From: Candidatus Nomurabacteria bacterium
Lineage (GTDB): Bacteria; Patescibacteriota; Minisyncoccia; Phycocordibacterales; SBAW01
Length of the DNA: 51,338 bases
NCBI GenBank assembly: GCA_943349945.1
Contig: CALQZS010000001.1
Span: 1 to 51,338 of the forward strand
Reading direction: 5' to 3'
This document shows, piece after piece, positions 7,808 through 17,344 of this stretch. The notes under the pieces are model-generated. The model made no database searches. It worked only from the letters and a program-made list of their open reading frames with translations, and was not told where the DNA came from. Numbering within the stretch: the first letter of the stretch is position 1; every line of letters starts with the position of its first letter. The position numbers and the translations under genes were made by a program.

Positions 7808-9259
7808 ATGGCTAAAGAAGAAGTAATAGTACGATTTGAGGATGTCTCGTTTGACTACGGGCACAACAAACCTATTTTAAAAGAGGTGAGCTTTTCTGTG
7901 CGCCGTGGTACCAAAAACACCATCATGGGCCAAAACGGCGCGGGCAAAAGTACCCTGCTCGACATAATCACCGGCGCCAAAACTCCAGAGTCGGGCGTGG
8001 TGCACCTAGCCCACGGGCTCAAAGTGGCGCAAGCTCGCCAGGTTATACCCAAAGAGCAGCTCGACATGACGGTGCGTGAGTTTTTTGAATCTTGCTTCCC
8101 TACCAAGGTGTACGACATAGACCCGCGTATAGACAAAGTGCTTGATGCGGTGCACCTTGTAGCCGACCACAGCAAAAAAGTACGCGCATTTTCTGGCGGA
8201 CAGCAGGCGCGCTTGCTTCTGGCCTCGGCACTTATACAAGATGCAGATCTGCTACTGCTCGACGAGCCGACCAACAACCTCGACCACGCAGGTATCGAAC
8301 ACCTGACACAGTTTTTGGTTAACTCCAAAAAGACCTGCATTGTTATTTCCCACGACGCCGAATTTTTAAATGCATTTACCAACGTGGTGCTCTACCTAGA
8401 TGTCTTTACACACAAAATCGAACAGTATGCCGGTAACTACTTCGACACCGTGGCACAGATTTCTGCCCGCATAGAAAAAGAAAACCGCAAAAACGCACTG
8501 CTTGCCAAAGAAATTCAGGCCAACAAAGACAAGGCAAACTTTTTTGCCAACAAGGGTGGCCAGATGCGCCTCGTGGCGCGTCGCATGCGCGACAAAGCAG
8601 AAGAAATGGAGGAAGAAATGGTAGATGTGCGCAAAGAAGACCGAACCATTCGGTCGTTTGTGATACCCGCACAAGAAGGGCTCGTAGGCGAAGTGTTGGG
8701 TATTTCATCCTACAAGGTCATCAAAGACCACAAACCTACGGTGCGCAAAGCAAAAATATCGCTCAAGCGCGGCAACCACCTGCAGCTTGCTGGCCCAAAC
8801 GGCATAGGCAAAAGCACCCTGTTGGAGTCGCTCGCAAGCGGCACCGCCGAGGGCACGACCGTGGCGCCTGGGGTCAAAATAGGCTACTACCGCCAAGACT
8901 TCTCTACGCTTAACTTCGACGACACCGTGTACGACTCGCTTATGGCTGTGATGGATAAAAAAGATGAAGAACGGATGCGCTCGGTGGCAGCCGGTTTTCT
9001 CCTTAGCGGCGAAGTGGTACGCACCAAAATAGGCAGCTTGTCGGAAGGTCAAAAAGGCCTCGTGGCTTTTGCTCGGCTAGTCTTGGAGCGTCCGGGCCTA
9101 CTTATACTCGACGAGCCCACCAACCACATAAACTTCCGCCACTTGCCGGTTATTGCCGAAGCACTAAACACCTACCAGGGCGCCATGATACTCGTGAGCC
9201 ACGTACCCGACTTTGTAGCCAAAATTCGTATCGACGAGGTACTAGACTTGAACAAATAA
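7808..9259 (+). CDS. ABC-F family ATP-binding protein (duplicated ATPase)
   Basis: Two ABC domains: GQNGAGKST, FSGGQQARLLLASAL, LLLDEPTNNLD; GPNGIGKST, LSEGQKGLVAFARL, LILDEPTNHIN. Confidence 0.95.
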   Translation: MAKEEVIVRFEDVSFDYGHNKPILKEVSFSVRRGTKNTIMGQNGAGKSTLLDIITGAKTPESGVVHLAHGLKVAQARQVIPKEQLDMTVREFFESCFPTKVYDIDPRIDKVLDAVHLVADHSKKVRAFSGGQQARLLLASALIQDADLLLLDEPTNNLDHAGIEHLTQFLVNSKKTCIVISHDAEFLNAFTNVVLYLDVFTHKIEQYAGNYFDTVAQISARIEKENRKNALLAKEIQANKDKANFFANKGGQMRLVARRMRDKAEEMEEEMVDVRKEDRTIRSFVIPAQEGLVGEVLGISSYKVIKDHKPTVRKAKISLKRGNHLQLAGPNGIGKSTLLESLASGTAEGTTVAPGVKIGYYRQDFSTLNFDDTVYDSLMAVMDKKDEERMRSVAAGFLLSGEVVRTKIGSLSEGQKGLVAFARLVLERPGLLILDEPTNHINFRHLPVIAEALNTYQGAMILVSHVPDFVAKIRIDEVLDLNK

Positions 9260-9267
9260 CCTACACA

Positions 9268-10329
9268 CTACGCTTGTGGGCTTGCAACGCGATAGAGCGC
9301 CAGCTCTAGCGGGATTGCCGGAATAGGTGCGTGCGCGACTTCAAGCAGCGCGGTAATGAGCTCTGCAAGAAGGTTGGCATTTATCGCCGCCCCTGCTGGG
9401 CCTGCCAGCTCGGCAAGTATCGCTTGGTCGCTCTCGCTAAATTGCTCGGCAAATTGTTTGCGAAGCCCAGGCACAAACCGGAGCAACAAGACGCTGCGCA
9501 CTTTTGTTACCACGAGCAACAAAAATACTTTTGGCTCTACCCCGCCCTGGAGTGCGGTATGAAAAACTTCCACCGCTGCCCCGGCGTCCTTGCGCGCAAG
9601 CGCCTGCAAAAAATCATTAACCGCAACAGATGACGGCGCACCCACAACAGCGGCAACCTCTTCCTCAGAGAGGGTTTTGTCTTTTGATACCGTGAGCACT
9701 TTTTGCAAAATCCCAAGCGTATCGCGGAAAGACCCGTCGCCCATAAGCGCTATCAACTCGGCCCCCGCAGGAGACAGCGTCGCACCCTCTTTTTTAGCAA
9801 CATCGAGCGATAACTTTTTGAGTGTTTCGTGGGATGGTTTTTTAAACTTAAAGGTTTGGCACCGCGAGATGATAGTGTCGGGCACTCGGTCGAGCTCGGT
9901 GGTGGCCAACACAAACACAGCGTGGCTAGGCGGCTCCTCAAGCGTCTTAAGCAGCGCCTGCCAGGCCTGGGGGGTCAGCGCATGCGCCTCGTCTATTATG
10001 TAAAACTTGTACGTCGACTCAAACGGCAAGGTCGACACTCCGTCGCGCAACTCGCGTATCTCGTCTATGCCGCGATTGCTCGCCGCATCCATCTCGTAGA
10101 TATCTTGGTCGCTGGTGCCCACTGCGTGTGCCAACGCACGCGCCATAGATGTTTTGCCTGTGCCGCGCCCACCTGCAAAAAGGTACGCATGCGCTATTTT
10201 TTGCTGCGCAACTGCAGCCTCCAACACTTTGACTATTTGGTCTTGGTCGCGAAAATCGTCAAACACGCCTGGGCGGTATTTACGATACAGCGCCAACGAC
10301 ACCCTTTCTTCCACTGCAGCTTTTGCCAT
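9268..10329 (-). CDS. dnaX: DNA polymerase III gamma/tau-like (DnaX) clamp-loader ATPase, short form without Cys4 zinc module
   Basis: LALYRKYRPGVFDDFRDQDQIVKVLEAAVAQQKIAHAYLFAGGRGTGKTSMARALAHA...DAASNRGIDEIRELRD...YIIDEAHALTPQAWQALLKTLEEPP. Confidence 0.9.
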   Translation of the reverse strand: MAKAAVEERVSLALYRKYRPGVFDDFRDQDQIVKVLEAAVAQQKIAHAYLFAGGRGTGKTSMARALAHAVGTSDQDIYEMDAASNRGIDEIRELRDGVSTLPFESTYKFYIIDEAHALTPQAWQALLKTLEEPPSHAVFVLATTELDRVPDTIISRCQTFKFKKPSHETLKKLSLDVAKKEGATLSPAGAELIALMGDGSFRDTLGILQKVLTVSKDKTLSEEEVAAVVGAPSSVAVNDFLQALARKDAGAAVEVFHTALQGGVEPKVFLLLVVTKVRSVLLLRFVPGLRKQFAEQFSESDQAILAELAGPAGAAINANLLAELITALLEVAHAPIPAIPLELALYRVASPQA

Positions 10330-10383
10330 AACACCAGTATACCCGCTTATAGAGCAGTATACATAGGGCAACCCTATGTATGT

Positions 10384-10764
10384 TTAAGAGACTTTTTTAA
10401 CTGCCTTTTTAACAGTCTTTTTTACCTTCTTTGCGGTCTTGGAAGACTGCATGTGCTGCCACGCGGCCTTCAAGTCTTTTGCCATCTGCATAAGCTCTGC
10501 CGAGGTTGCACCGCTCACGCTTGAGTAGCGCTTGACCACCTTGTCGACTATGTCGAGGTAGGTTTGTTTGTCTATGTCGCCCAATTTTTCGACCGCCTCC
10601 AAAACTTCTGCGCGCGCTTTAAACATCCAACTACGTGCAAGCTTGCGATGTTTTGCTGCATTTTTTGCACCATAGAGCCAGTACGCTGCTGCTGCAGTTG
10701 CAGCCGCTGCTGCCACACCCACACTTACCGCACCCACACTACTGTTGTTACTTTTTTTTGCCAT
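10384..10764 (-). CDS. Hypothetical protein: N-terminal hydrophobic segment and histone-H1-like lysine-rich tail
   Basis: VAAAAATAAAAYWLYGAKNAAKHRK...SSKTAKKVKKTVKKAVKKVS. Confidence 0.7.
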   Translation of the reverse strand: MAKKSNNSSVGAVSVGVAAAAATAAAAYWLYGAKNAAKHRKLARSWMFKARAEVLEAVEKLGDIDKQTYLDIVDKVVKRYSSVSGATSAELMQMAKDLKAAWQHMQSSKTAKKVKKTVKKAVKKVS

Positions 10765-10788
10765 AATATTTTAATTACGTGGTAATGA

Positions 10789-11106
10789 TTATTCTGTTTC
10801 TGCCACCTTATCTGCTGCTTTTTTCTTTCTGCTTCGAGTGCCAAACCGGTAGGTAACGAACCCCATAAGCAAGTCGACAATGCCGCGCAACTTTACCCCT
10901 TCTGTTTTAACTTGCGCACGCAGGGTCTCGAAGTCTTGCTCCAGGTCGTCGCTCGCTTTGCGTACCTTGGCCATTACTGCACGCACATCCTTTGCGATGG
11001 CGATGCAATAATATAATAACACACCCACAAAACCGCTCAGTACCAACACCGCTATGGCTGTAATAAAAAAGAAAATATTTGCCTGCAATATGTCACTCAT
11101 ATACAC
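10789..11106 (-). CDS. Small membrane protein, hypothetical
   Basis: Single N-terminal TM (ANIFFFITAIAVLVLSGFVGVLLYY) and a charged C-terminus; on the same strand as its neighbours. Confidence 0.65.
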   Translation of the reverse strand: MYMSDILQANIFFFITAIAVLVLSGFVGVLLYYCIAIAKDVRAVMAKVRKASDDLEQDFETLRAQVKTEGVKLRGIVDLLMGFVTYRFGTRSRKKKAADKVAETE

Positions 11107-11120
11107 GCAGTATACAACAT

Positions 11121-11157
11121 TAAAAAAATAACCCCGCCGGATGTCCGGCAGGGTTTA
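11121..11157 (-). terminator. Intrinsic terminator of pyrE
   Basis: Minus strand aaccctgccgg-acat-ccggcggggtt followed by attttttta. Confidence 0.8.
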
Positions 11158-11174
11158 ACTAGGAAGCGCGACCG

Positions 11175-11879
11175 TTAGCGGTATGCAAGTTCAGGATAAT
11201 TGCGCTCCATTTCCTCGGTCCAGTCCCACGGATTGGCGTGCCACTCTGCAAGAGTGTCGGCGAACCTGGGTCTGTGCTGCTCGAGACAACGCTTCACATC
11301 CGTGAAGCAGCTCAGTGTCGCATGCGGCACACCTAAAATGTCGAACGCCTCCGTCGCCTTGGGAAATTGGTAGTCAAAGAACGAAATGCACGCTTTGACT
11401 TGCCCACCCACGGCTTTTAGTGCCGCGACCGCAGGTGCCGAAGATGTAGCCATGGTCACCACATCTTCAAACAAAATCACTTGCCTGTCGGCGACGTTGG
11501 CGCCCACCACCTGCACCGGGAGCCCATGCTCTTTTTCATCCTTGCGGACATAGCAAAACGGCACACCAAGACGGTCGGCAAGCATCGCCGGTATCGCAGT
11601 AGCCCCCATAGCCACCCCAGCAAACACCACGCCTCGCAAGGAGGCTGTTCCGCAGATGGCATTAATAAATCCAGGGGACGCATTTTGCAAAAACACCAGC
11701 AGCGTATTACGAAACGCCACCTGTCCCAAAAGCCGACGCAGGTCGACATACATAGGCGACAGTATGCCACTCTTAAAGCGCACTGGCACGGCCGGAAAGC
11801 CGATCATCCCCTCTTCGACCAAGCGCACCCCAAGCCCAGGCGGGCGGCGAAGTTCAGGAGCAGTCTGTACAATGTGCAT
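11175..11879 (-). CDS. pyrE: Orotate phosphoribosyltransferase
   Basis: RFKSGILSPMYVDLRRLL, GVPFCYVRKDEKEHG, VILFEDVVTMATS (PRPP loop); SD aggagg upstream. Confidence 0.85.
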   Translation of the reverse strand: MHIVQTAPELRRPPGLGVRLVEEGMIGFPAVPVRFKSGILSPMYVDLRRLLGQVAFRNTLLVFLQNASPGFINAICGTASLRGVVFAGVAMGATAIPAMLADRLGVPFCYVRKDEKEHGLPVQVVGANVADRQVILFEDVVTMATSSAPAVAALKAVGGQVKACISFFDYQFPKATEAFDILGVPHATLSCFTDVKRCLEQHRPRFADTLAEWHANPWDWTEEMERNYPELAYR

Positions 11880-11941
11880 TGAATCCTCCTCGTTTCTAGT
11901 CTGGAAAAGAGTGTACGACTTACCAAGCTAGCGCGCAACCA

Positions 11942-12922
11942 CTAGTGCTGGGTGGTTTGTAAAAACGCTTCCACATGCTCCTCTATTTCTTTGCTGTTTT
12001 GCGTCTCCATCAGACGCATACGTAGCTCTTTGGCGCCGGGAAATCCTTCGCAATACGCTTTAAAATGCTTTTTCATTATCGCAAAGTTTTTCGTACCGCC
12101 CAGCAGTTCTTCAAAAAGTTTTGCATGTTCGACGGCGATACGTAGACGAGTCTCTACCGAATGAGAGTTTTCCGAAGTTCCAAACAACCACGGTCTACCA
12201 AAAATAGCGCGCCCAAGCATAGCCCCGTCGGCGCCACTCATGGCAACGCGCTCACGGGCATCTGCCATGTCAGCGCAGTCGCCGTTGCCAATGATTAGTG
12301 TTTTGCTTTGCATCTCGTTTCTAATTTCGACCGCGCGAGCAACGCGCTCCCACCGCGCAGGTACTTTTGACATCTCTTTTCGGGTACGTGCATGTATGGT
12401 GACGGCCGCAGGTTCCTCGGCCAAAATAACGGGCAACCAAGTATCGAGCGTGTCTTTGTTGTAGCCAAGCCGTGTTTTAACCGACACGGGCAAGTTTGGC
12501 GCGCCCCGCTTGGCTGCGCGGATAACCTCGCGTGCCACGTCTGGATGTGTAATCATCTTTGCCCCTGCACCCTGCTTTTCTATGCTCTTGTCGGGGCAGC
12601 CCATGTTGATGTCTATGCCGTCAAAACCCAACTCCTCTGCCAGGGCAGCCGCCTTCTCCATCGTCTCGGGATTGCTCGTAAAAAACTGCGCCACAATAGG
12701 CCGCTCTGCCTCGCTGTACAACAAGTCGAGCAATAACTTTTGCTTCCCCGCTTCGTCTGCAAAACACAGGCCGTCGGCCGAGACAAACTCGGTCCACATC
12801 ACGTCGGGCCCGCCCGGTTTGCTGTACTTGGCTATCATGTGCCGAAATGCCGCGTCGGTGACGTTGGCAAGCGGGGCTAATACAAAAAATGGCTTAGGAA
12901 GCGTGTCCCAAAATGTCTGCAT
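11942..12922 (-). CDS. dus: tRNA-dihydrouridine synthase
   Basis: LAPLANVTDAAFR, GIDINMGCPDKSIEKQGAGA, VKTRLGYN, IHARTRKEMS, GADGAMLGRAIFGRPW. Confidence 0.95.
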   Translation of the reverse strand: MQTFWDTLPKPFFVLAPLANVTDAAFRHMIAKYSKPGGPDVMWTEFVSADGLCFADEAGKQKLLLDLLYSEAERPIVAQFFTSNPETMEKAAALAEELGFDGIDINMGCPDKSIEKQGAGAKMITHPDVAREVIRAAKRGAPNLPVSVKTRLGYNKDTLDTWLPVILAEEPAAVTIHARTRKEMSKVPARWERVARAVEIRNEMQSKTLIIGNGDCADMADARERVAMSGADGAMLGRAIFGRPWLFGTSENSHSVETRLRIAVEHAKLFEELLGGTKNFAIMKKHFKAYCEGFPGAKELRMRLMETQNSKEIEEHVEAFLQTTQH

Positions 12923-12931
12923 ACTGCAACC

Positions 12932-13759
12932 TTACTGTCCTTTGAGCTTGTAGTAAACCTTGTCTCCAAAGCGCACATCGAGGTACTCAAAATCAGACAA
13001 TGCACGGTCTGCAAATGGGACGGAAGCAAGCGCCAGCAAAAAACGCTCCAGCACAGCACTGCCCGAGTCTGCTACTCCAAAGAGCACCGCAAAGCCGCCT
13101 GCAAACACGGCGCGCACGTCTCCTTCGTGGTTCACCGTCACAGACTGCAAGGCGCCGGTGTCGGCACTTTTTTGCAACGACTCAAGCAAAGGCGGCAGCG
13201 CGTGAAATTGCGCCGCAGTTAAAAATTGCCCTTGCCCTGCTTCCGAATTTTGCAACGGCCCATAGTATGTTTGATACACACCACCCGAATACATCGCGGC
13301 AGGCGCGTACACCAAACCGTCTTCGTCTAAAAAGTGACACGCCGTAGACGAGGCTTGGGACTCGCCGCACCAAAGCGCCGCAGGCTGGCGCTCGGCAATA
13401 GTAACCGCCACGCTTTTAAAATCTTCTGCCTGCACGGTAATCGTTTTAATAGTTGGGAAGCGGCGTGTCAGCTCGCGCGTAATCTCCTTTTGTGGATAGA
13501 GAAAAATATTCGACCGAGCAAAGAGGTAGCCCCAACCACCTGCAAGCTCTTGCCGCACCACCCCCTCGAGCTCTTTTGCATCGAGCGCACGCACCCCAAG
13601 CACAGACACCTGCCCCACCCGCATAAACGGTGCCCATGAAATCGCCACAAGGGCGCCAAGCAACAACAGCGTCGCCAAAGCACACACGCCCACAAACAAT
13701 AGCCGCCGCCTCGAGCGTCGAGCTTTGAGTCTTGATTCTCCCAAATGTACCCGAGCCAT
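12932..13759 (-). CDS. FtsQ-like POTRA-domain cell-division protein
   Basis: N-terminal TM then VGQVSVLGVRALDAKELEGVVRQEL...PTIKTITVQAEDFKSVAVTIAERQPAALWC. Confidence 0.75.
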   Translation of the reverse strand: MARVHLGESRLKARRSRRRLLFVGVCALATLLLLGALVAISWAPFMRVGQVSVLGVRALDAKELEGVVRQELAGGWGYLFARSNIFLYPQKEITRELTRRFPTIKTITVQAEDFKSVAVTIAERQPAALWCGESQASSTACHFLDEDGLVYAPAAMYSGGVYQTYYGPLQNSEAGQGQFLTAAQFHALPPLLESLQKSADTGALQSVTVNHEGDVRAVFAGGFAVLFGVADSGSAVLERFLLALASVPFADRALSDFEYLDVRFGDKVYYKLKGQ

Positions 13760-13770
13760 ATATAGAGAAA

Positions 13771-14292
13771 TTATTTAGGTACTGGCAAACCTAATTTTTG
13801 CAGAGGCAAGTATTTAAAATAATACTGACAACCAACAGAAATGATGTAATCCCGCACATCTTTGTACTCATTCTTATTAAACCAATCACTCAAAATATAG
13901 ATGTATTCCACTTCAATATTGAGTGGGGCCATCAGTTTTGCGTATTGTTTACGCTTAAAATCACAAGTCTGTAATTTTTCATCAACAGAACCAGCAACTC
14001 TTTGAAATTTTAGTTCAATAATAAATAATGTGTTGTTTGTGATTACGTATAAAGCCTCATCAGGAAGAAGCTTTTTAGAAAGAATTTTTTTATAATCTAT
14101 CTTTTGAGACTCAAGAAATTTATATAGACCATTTTTTTTAAAACTTCTAGCAACCTCTTTGTCTTGATATAGAATTACTGTTCCATTTACTTTATACCCT
14201 TTTGTTTTACGTAAAAGCTCAAGAATATCTCTTTCTTTTTCAAAATTTAGACCAGTGAGCGTATTTCCACCTCCTTTTCCACCTTGTATCAT
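13771..14292 (-). CDS. Probable type II restriction endonuclease (MboII/HpyAII-like)
   Basis: GGKGGGNTLTGLNFEKERDILELL; nuclease-like ALYVITNNTLFIIELKFQ; adjacent to a cognate-type methyltransferase; AT-rich. Confidence 0.7.
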   Translation of the reverse strand: MIQGGKGGGNTLTGLNFEKERDILELLRKTKGYKVNGTVILYQDKEVARSFKKNGLYKFLESQKIDYKKILSKKLLPDEALYVITNNTLFIIELKFQRVAGSVDEKLQTCDFKRKQYAKLMAPLNIEVEYIYILSDWFNKNEYKDVRDYIISVGCQYYFKYLPLQKLGLPVPK

Positions 14293-14293
14293 T

Positions 14294-15115
14294 TTATTTC
14301 TTTAAATCAAAAAAACGCTTTTTTGAAAGCTCTAAATAATCTTTCTCTAAGTCGATGCCTATAAACTTCCTACCGTTTGCAGCACTTACTATACCTGTTG
14401 TAGAACTACCTGTGAATGGGTCGAGAACAATGTCGCCTTTATTAGTAGACGCGAGCACTATACGCTTTAGCAAATCAAGTGGTTTTTGTGTTGGGTGTTT
14501 TCCGTATTTTTTTTCTTCTGGTTTTGGTGTTCCCAAAGACCAAACTGAGCGCATTTGAAGCCCAGGTTTTTTCAGTTTATCCTCTGACCACTCGCCGTCC
14601 TTCATTAGACTGTAATTGAAAACATGTTTTGCTTTCTTTTCTTTTCGAGCCCAAATGAGCGTCTCGTGGCTTGCCGTAAAAAACCGACAACTTAAGTTCG
14701 GAGAGGCGTTCGGTTTAAACCAAGAGATATCATTAAGAATATGGTAATTCAATGATTGTAGCGCATGGCCGCACTGATAAATAGAATGGTAGGTTCCACT
14801 TACCCATAGCGTACCGCTAGGTTTGAGCACCCTGCGACAAGCTTCCATCCAGCGATAATGAAACTCATAATCATCTTGGAAACCTTTACTCACATCCCAA
14901 AGTCCTTTGTTCACGCTCACCATACGACCAGCATGTACAGTGAAACCACCGTTTGAGAGATTGTACGGCGGATCAGCAAAAATCATATCAACCGAATTCT
15001 CAGGAAGTTGAGATAGGATTTTTAACGCATCGCCATGGTACAAAACAAAATCATCCTTCAAAAAATAGGGTTTCTCAACAACTATAGAAAGTATTTTCCT
15101 TTCGGCAGTCGTCAT
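14294..15115 (-). CDS. DNA adenine methyltransferase (beta-class; M.MboIIA/M1.HpyAII-like)
   Basis: MIFADPPYNLSNGGFTVHAGRMVSVNKGLWD, LWVSGTYHSIYQ, HPTQKPLDLLKR, DPFTGSSTTGI. Confidence 0.9.
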   Translation of the reverse strand: MTTAERKILSIVVEKPYFLKDDFVLYHGDALKILSQLPENSVDMIFADPPYNLSNGGFTVHAGRMVSVNKGLWDVSKGFQDDYEFHYRWMEACRRVLKPSGTLWVSGTYHSIYQCGHALQSLNYHILNDISWFKPNASPNLSCRFFTASHETLIWARKEKKAKHVFNYSLMKDGEWSEDKLKKPGLQMRSVWSLGTPKPEEKKYGKHPTQKPLDLLKRIVLASTNKGDIVLDPFTGSSTTGIVSAANGRKFIGIDLEKDYLELSKKRFFDLKK

Positions 15116-15162
15116 AACTCTATTGTACCATCTATCTGTTTACGCAACGCCATCCTTTGAAG

Positions 15163-16452
15163 CTAGCTGTTTTTCTCTATTTTCTCTTTGCCGCCCATGT
15201 ATGGGCGCAATACTTCAGGAATAGTTACAGTGCCGTCTTCGTTTTGGTAGTTCTCGAGTATGGCAATGAGCGTGCGTCCTACAGCAAAAGCCGTAGCGTC
15301 GTTCATATGCACAGGTTCGCTCGTGCCATCACTGCGCTTTACTTTAGTGTTTAAACGGCGCGCTTGGAAGCCACCAACATAATCAGCGCTGTGGGTTTCG
15401 CGATAGGTATCTTGGCCAGGCATCCAAGTTTCAATGTCGATTTGTCGCTGGTCTGGGAAGCCCATGTCTCCCGTACACACCGACACCACTTGATGCGGAA
15501 GTTTCAGCTGCTGCATTAAGTATTCCTGTATCGCGACCAAGAAATCCTGCTCTGCAAATCCATCTTCCGGTTTAGAAAAAACTTCCATCTCAATTTTATC
15601 AAACTGATGTTGGCGCAAGATACCACGAGTATCTTTGCCTGCTGCACCTGCCTCACGACGAAACGCTGGAGTATACGCAAAATAACGAATAGGGAGAACT
15701 TCTTCCGTAAGAGTTTCGTCCATATATATGGGGCCGAGTGTATGTTCAGCAGACCCAACAAGCACCAAGTCATCTTTTTCAAAATAAAATCTATCCTCTA
15801 TCGGATCCAGACGTGCCATACGGTTCATTACTTGAGAGCGCATCATCACCGGAGGAACAATCAAGGTAAAGGGATTGTCGCTCACTGAAATATTTGCGGT
15901 TTGTATAATCGCGCGCAACACATCTCGCGATGTAAGCGTTTTTATAGTGAAGTTGAGTAGTGCAAATTGCAGAAGAGCTAAATCGCCCGCAAGATAGGTA
16001 AAACGTGCTCCCGAGACTTTTGCTCCCGTCTCGCTATACAACACCCCTAAATCTTTACCAATATCCCAGTGCGCTTTGGGGGTAAAGGTAAATTGCGGCT
16101 TTTCTCCCCACTGACGCACCACTTGGTTAGCGCTTTCATCTGGCCCAATAGGCGTGTCGGCTGAAGGGATGTTTGGGATTTTCACCAACAGTGACACGAG
16201 CTCTTTTTCAAGCGTTTGATATTTCTCTTCTGCAATGCGCAAGTCTTCTTTTAACTGCTTCCCTGCCTCTGCATCGCGCGCCTCTTGTGCCACGCCTCGT
16301 TTGCGGTTTATCTCGCTCACCTCGCCTGCAAGTTTTTTGCGCTCGTCGGCAAGTACCAACACACGGTCAAGGTCTACACCTTCGCGGTTTTTGTTTTTAA
16401 GTGCTGCGCGCACAATGTCCGGGTTTTCTCGGATAAAAGTGATATCAAGCAT
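15163..16452 (-). CDS. serS: Serine--tRNA ligase
   Basis: MLDITFIRENPDIVRAALKNKN; TPAFRREAGAAGKDTRGILRQHQFDKIEMEVF; class II motifs. Confidence 0.97.
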   Translation of the reverse strand: MLDITFIRENPDIVRAALKNKNREGVDLDRVLVLADERKKLAGEVSEINRKRGVAQEARDAEAGKQLKEDLRIAEEKYQTLEKELVSLLVKIPNIPSADTPIGPDESANQVVRQWGEKPQFTFTPKAHWDIGKDLGVLYSETGAKVSGARFTYLAGDLALLQFALLNFTIKTLTSRDVLRAIIQTANISVSDNPFTLIVPPVMMRSQVMNRMARLDPIEDRFYFEKDDLVLVGSAEHTLGPIYMDETLTEEVLPIRYFAYTPAFRREAGAAGKDTRGILRQHQFDKIEMEVFSKPEDGFAEQDFLVAIQEYLMQQLKLPHQVVSVCTGDMGFPDQRQIDIETWMPGQDTYRETHSADYVGGFQARRLNTKVKRSDGTSEPVHMNDATAFAVGRTLIAILENYQNEDGTVTIPEVLRPYMGGKEKIEKNS

Positions 16453-16480
16453 ATATTTTGATTGTACAATATATACTACA

Positions 16481-17344
16481 ATGCCTTTCCCTATGCGACA
16501 ATTGGCTCGCAAGGACTTCCCCCCACTGCTGCGGGAGATACCCGACTGCCCCACGCGCCTCTACCTGCGGGGCACCATGCCACCGCCTGAGTACAAATTA
16601 CTTTGCGTTGTGGGCTCACGGGCATGCACCCCCTATGGCCGCCGCATGACACAGACTCTTATTGCAGGGCTGGCAAAGTACCCTGTGGGCATTGTGTCGG
16701 GCATGGCGCTGGGGATAGATGCCGAGGCGCACAAAGCCGCGCTTGATGTGGGGCTCCCCACGGTTGCGGTGCTGCCATCGGGGCTTGACGACAAAATTAT
16801 ATATCCACGGATGAATCAGCCGCTTGCGCAGCGCATACTCAAACAAGGAGGCGCCTTACTTTCCGAAAATGAGCACAATTTTGTGGCAATGCTCCACTCG
16901 TTCCCAGAGCGCAACCGCATAGAAGCAGGAATCTCCAAGGCAGCACTCATTATTGAAGCGAGTGAAAAATCGGGTACGCTCATCACGGCACGTCTTGCAA
17001 TGGAGTACAACCGCGAGGTTCTGGCGATACCCCACGAGCTTGGCCGCGAGAGCGGTGCAGGCGTCAATGCACTTATCCGCGAAGGGGCGACATTGGTGCG
17101 GAGCAGCGGCGACATTTTGGAAGCTTTGGGGTTGCGGCCAATTGAAAATCCAACACAAGCCACATTCCCCACTGATTTAACTCCTGCCGAAGTAAAAATA
17201 CTCACTGCTTTAACACAGCCCATGGTGCGCGATGAACTTATCGAACAAACCGATCTCTCTGCCCAAGAGGCAAATATTGCCCTCTCATCACTCCTTATCC
17301 GCGGACTTATTGTGGAGCGGCTGGGCAAGATAGAGCGCGCTTAA
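16481..17344 (+). CDS. dprA: DNA-processing protein DprA
   Basis: VVGSRACTPYGRRMT, GIVSGMALGIDAEAHKAAL, LLSENEH, FPERNRIEAGIS, SGTLITARLAMEYNREVLAIPHE. Confidence 0.95.
   Translation: MPFPMRQLARKDFPPLLREIPDCPTRLYLRGTMPPPEYKLLCVVGSRACTPYGRRMTQTLIAGLAKYPVGIVSGMALGIDAEAHKAALDVGLPTVAVLPSGLDDKIIYPRMNQPLAQRILKQGGALLSENEHNFVAMLHSFPERNRIEAGISKAALIIEASEKSGTLITARLAMEYNREVLAIPHELGRESGAGVNALIREGATLVRSSGDILEALGLRPIENPTQATFPTDLTPAEVKILTALTQPMVRDELIEQTDLSAQEANIALSSLLIRGLIVERLGKIERA

Noticed and set aside
10329-10371. Upstream start codon of the DnaX-like ORF at 10371
   Set aside because: The MPYVYCSISGYTGV extension is not typical; MAKAAVEERVSLALYRKYRP is the more plausible start.
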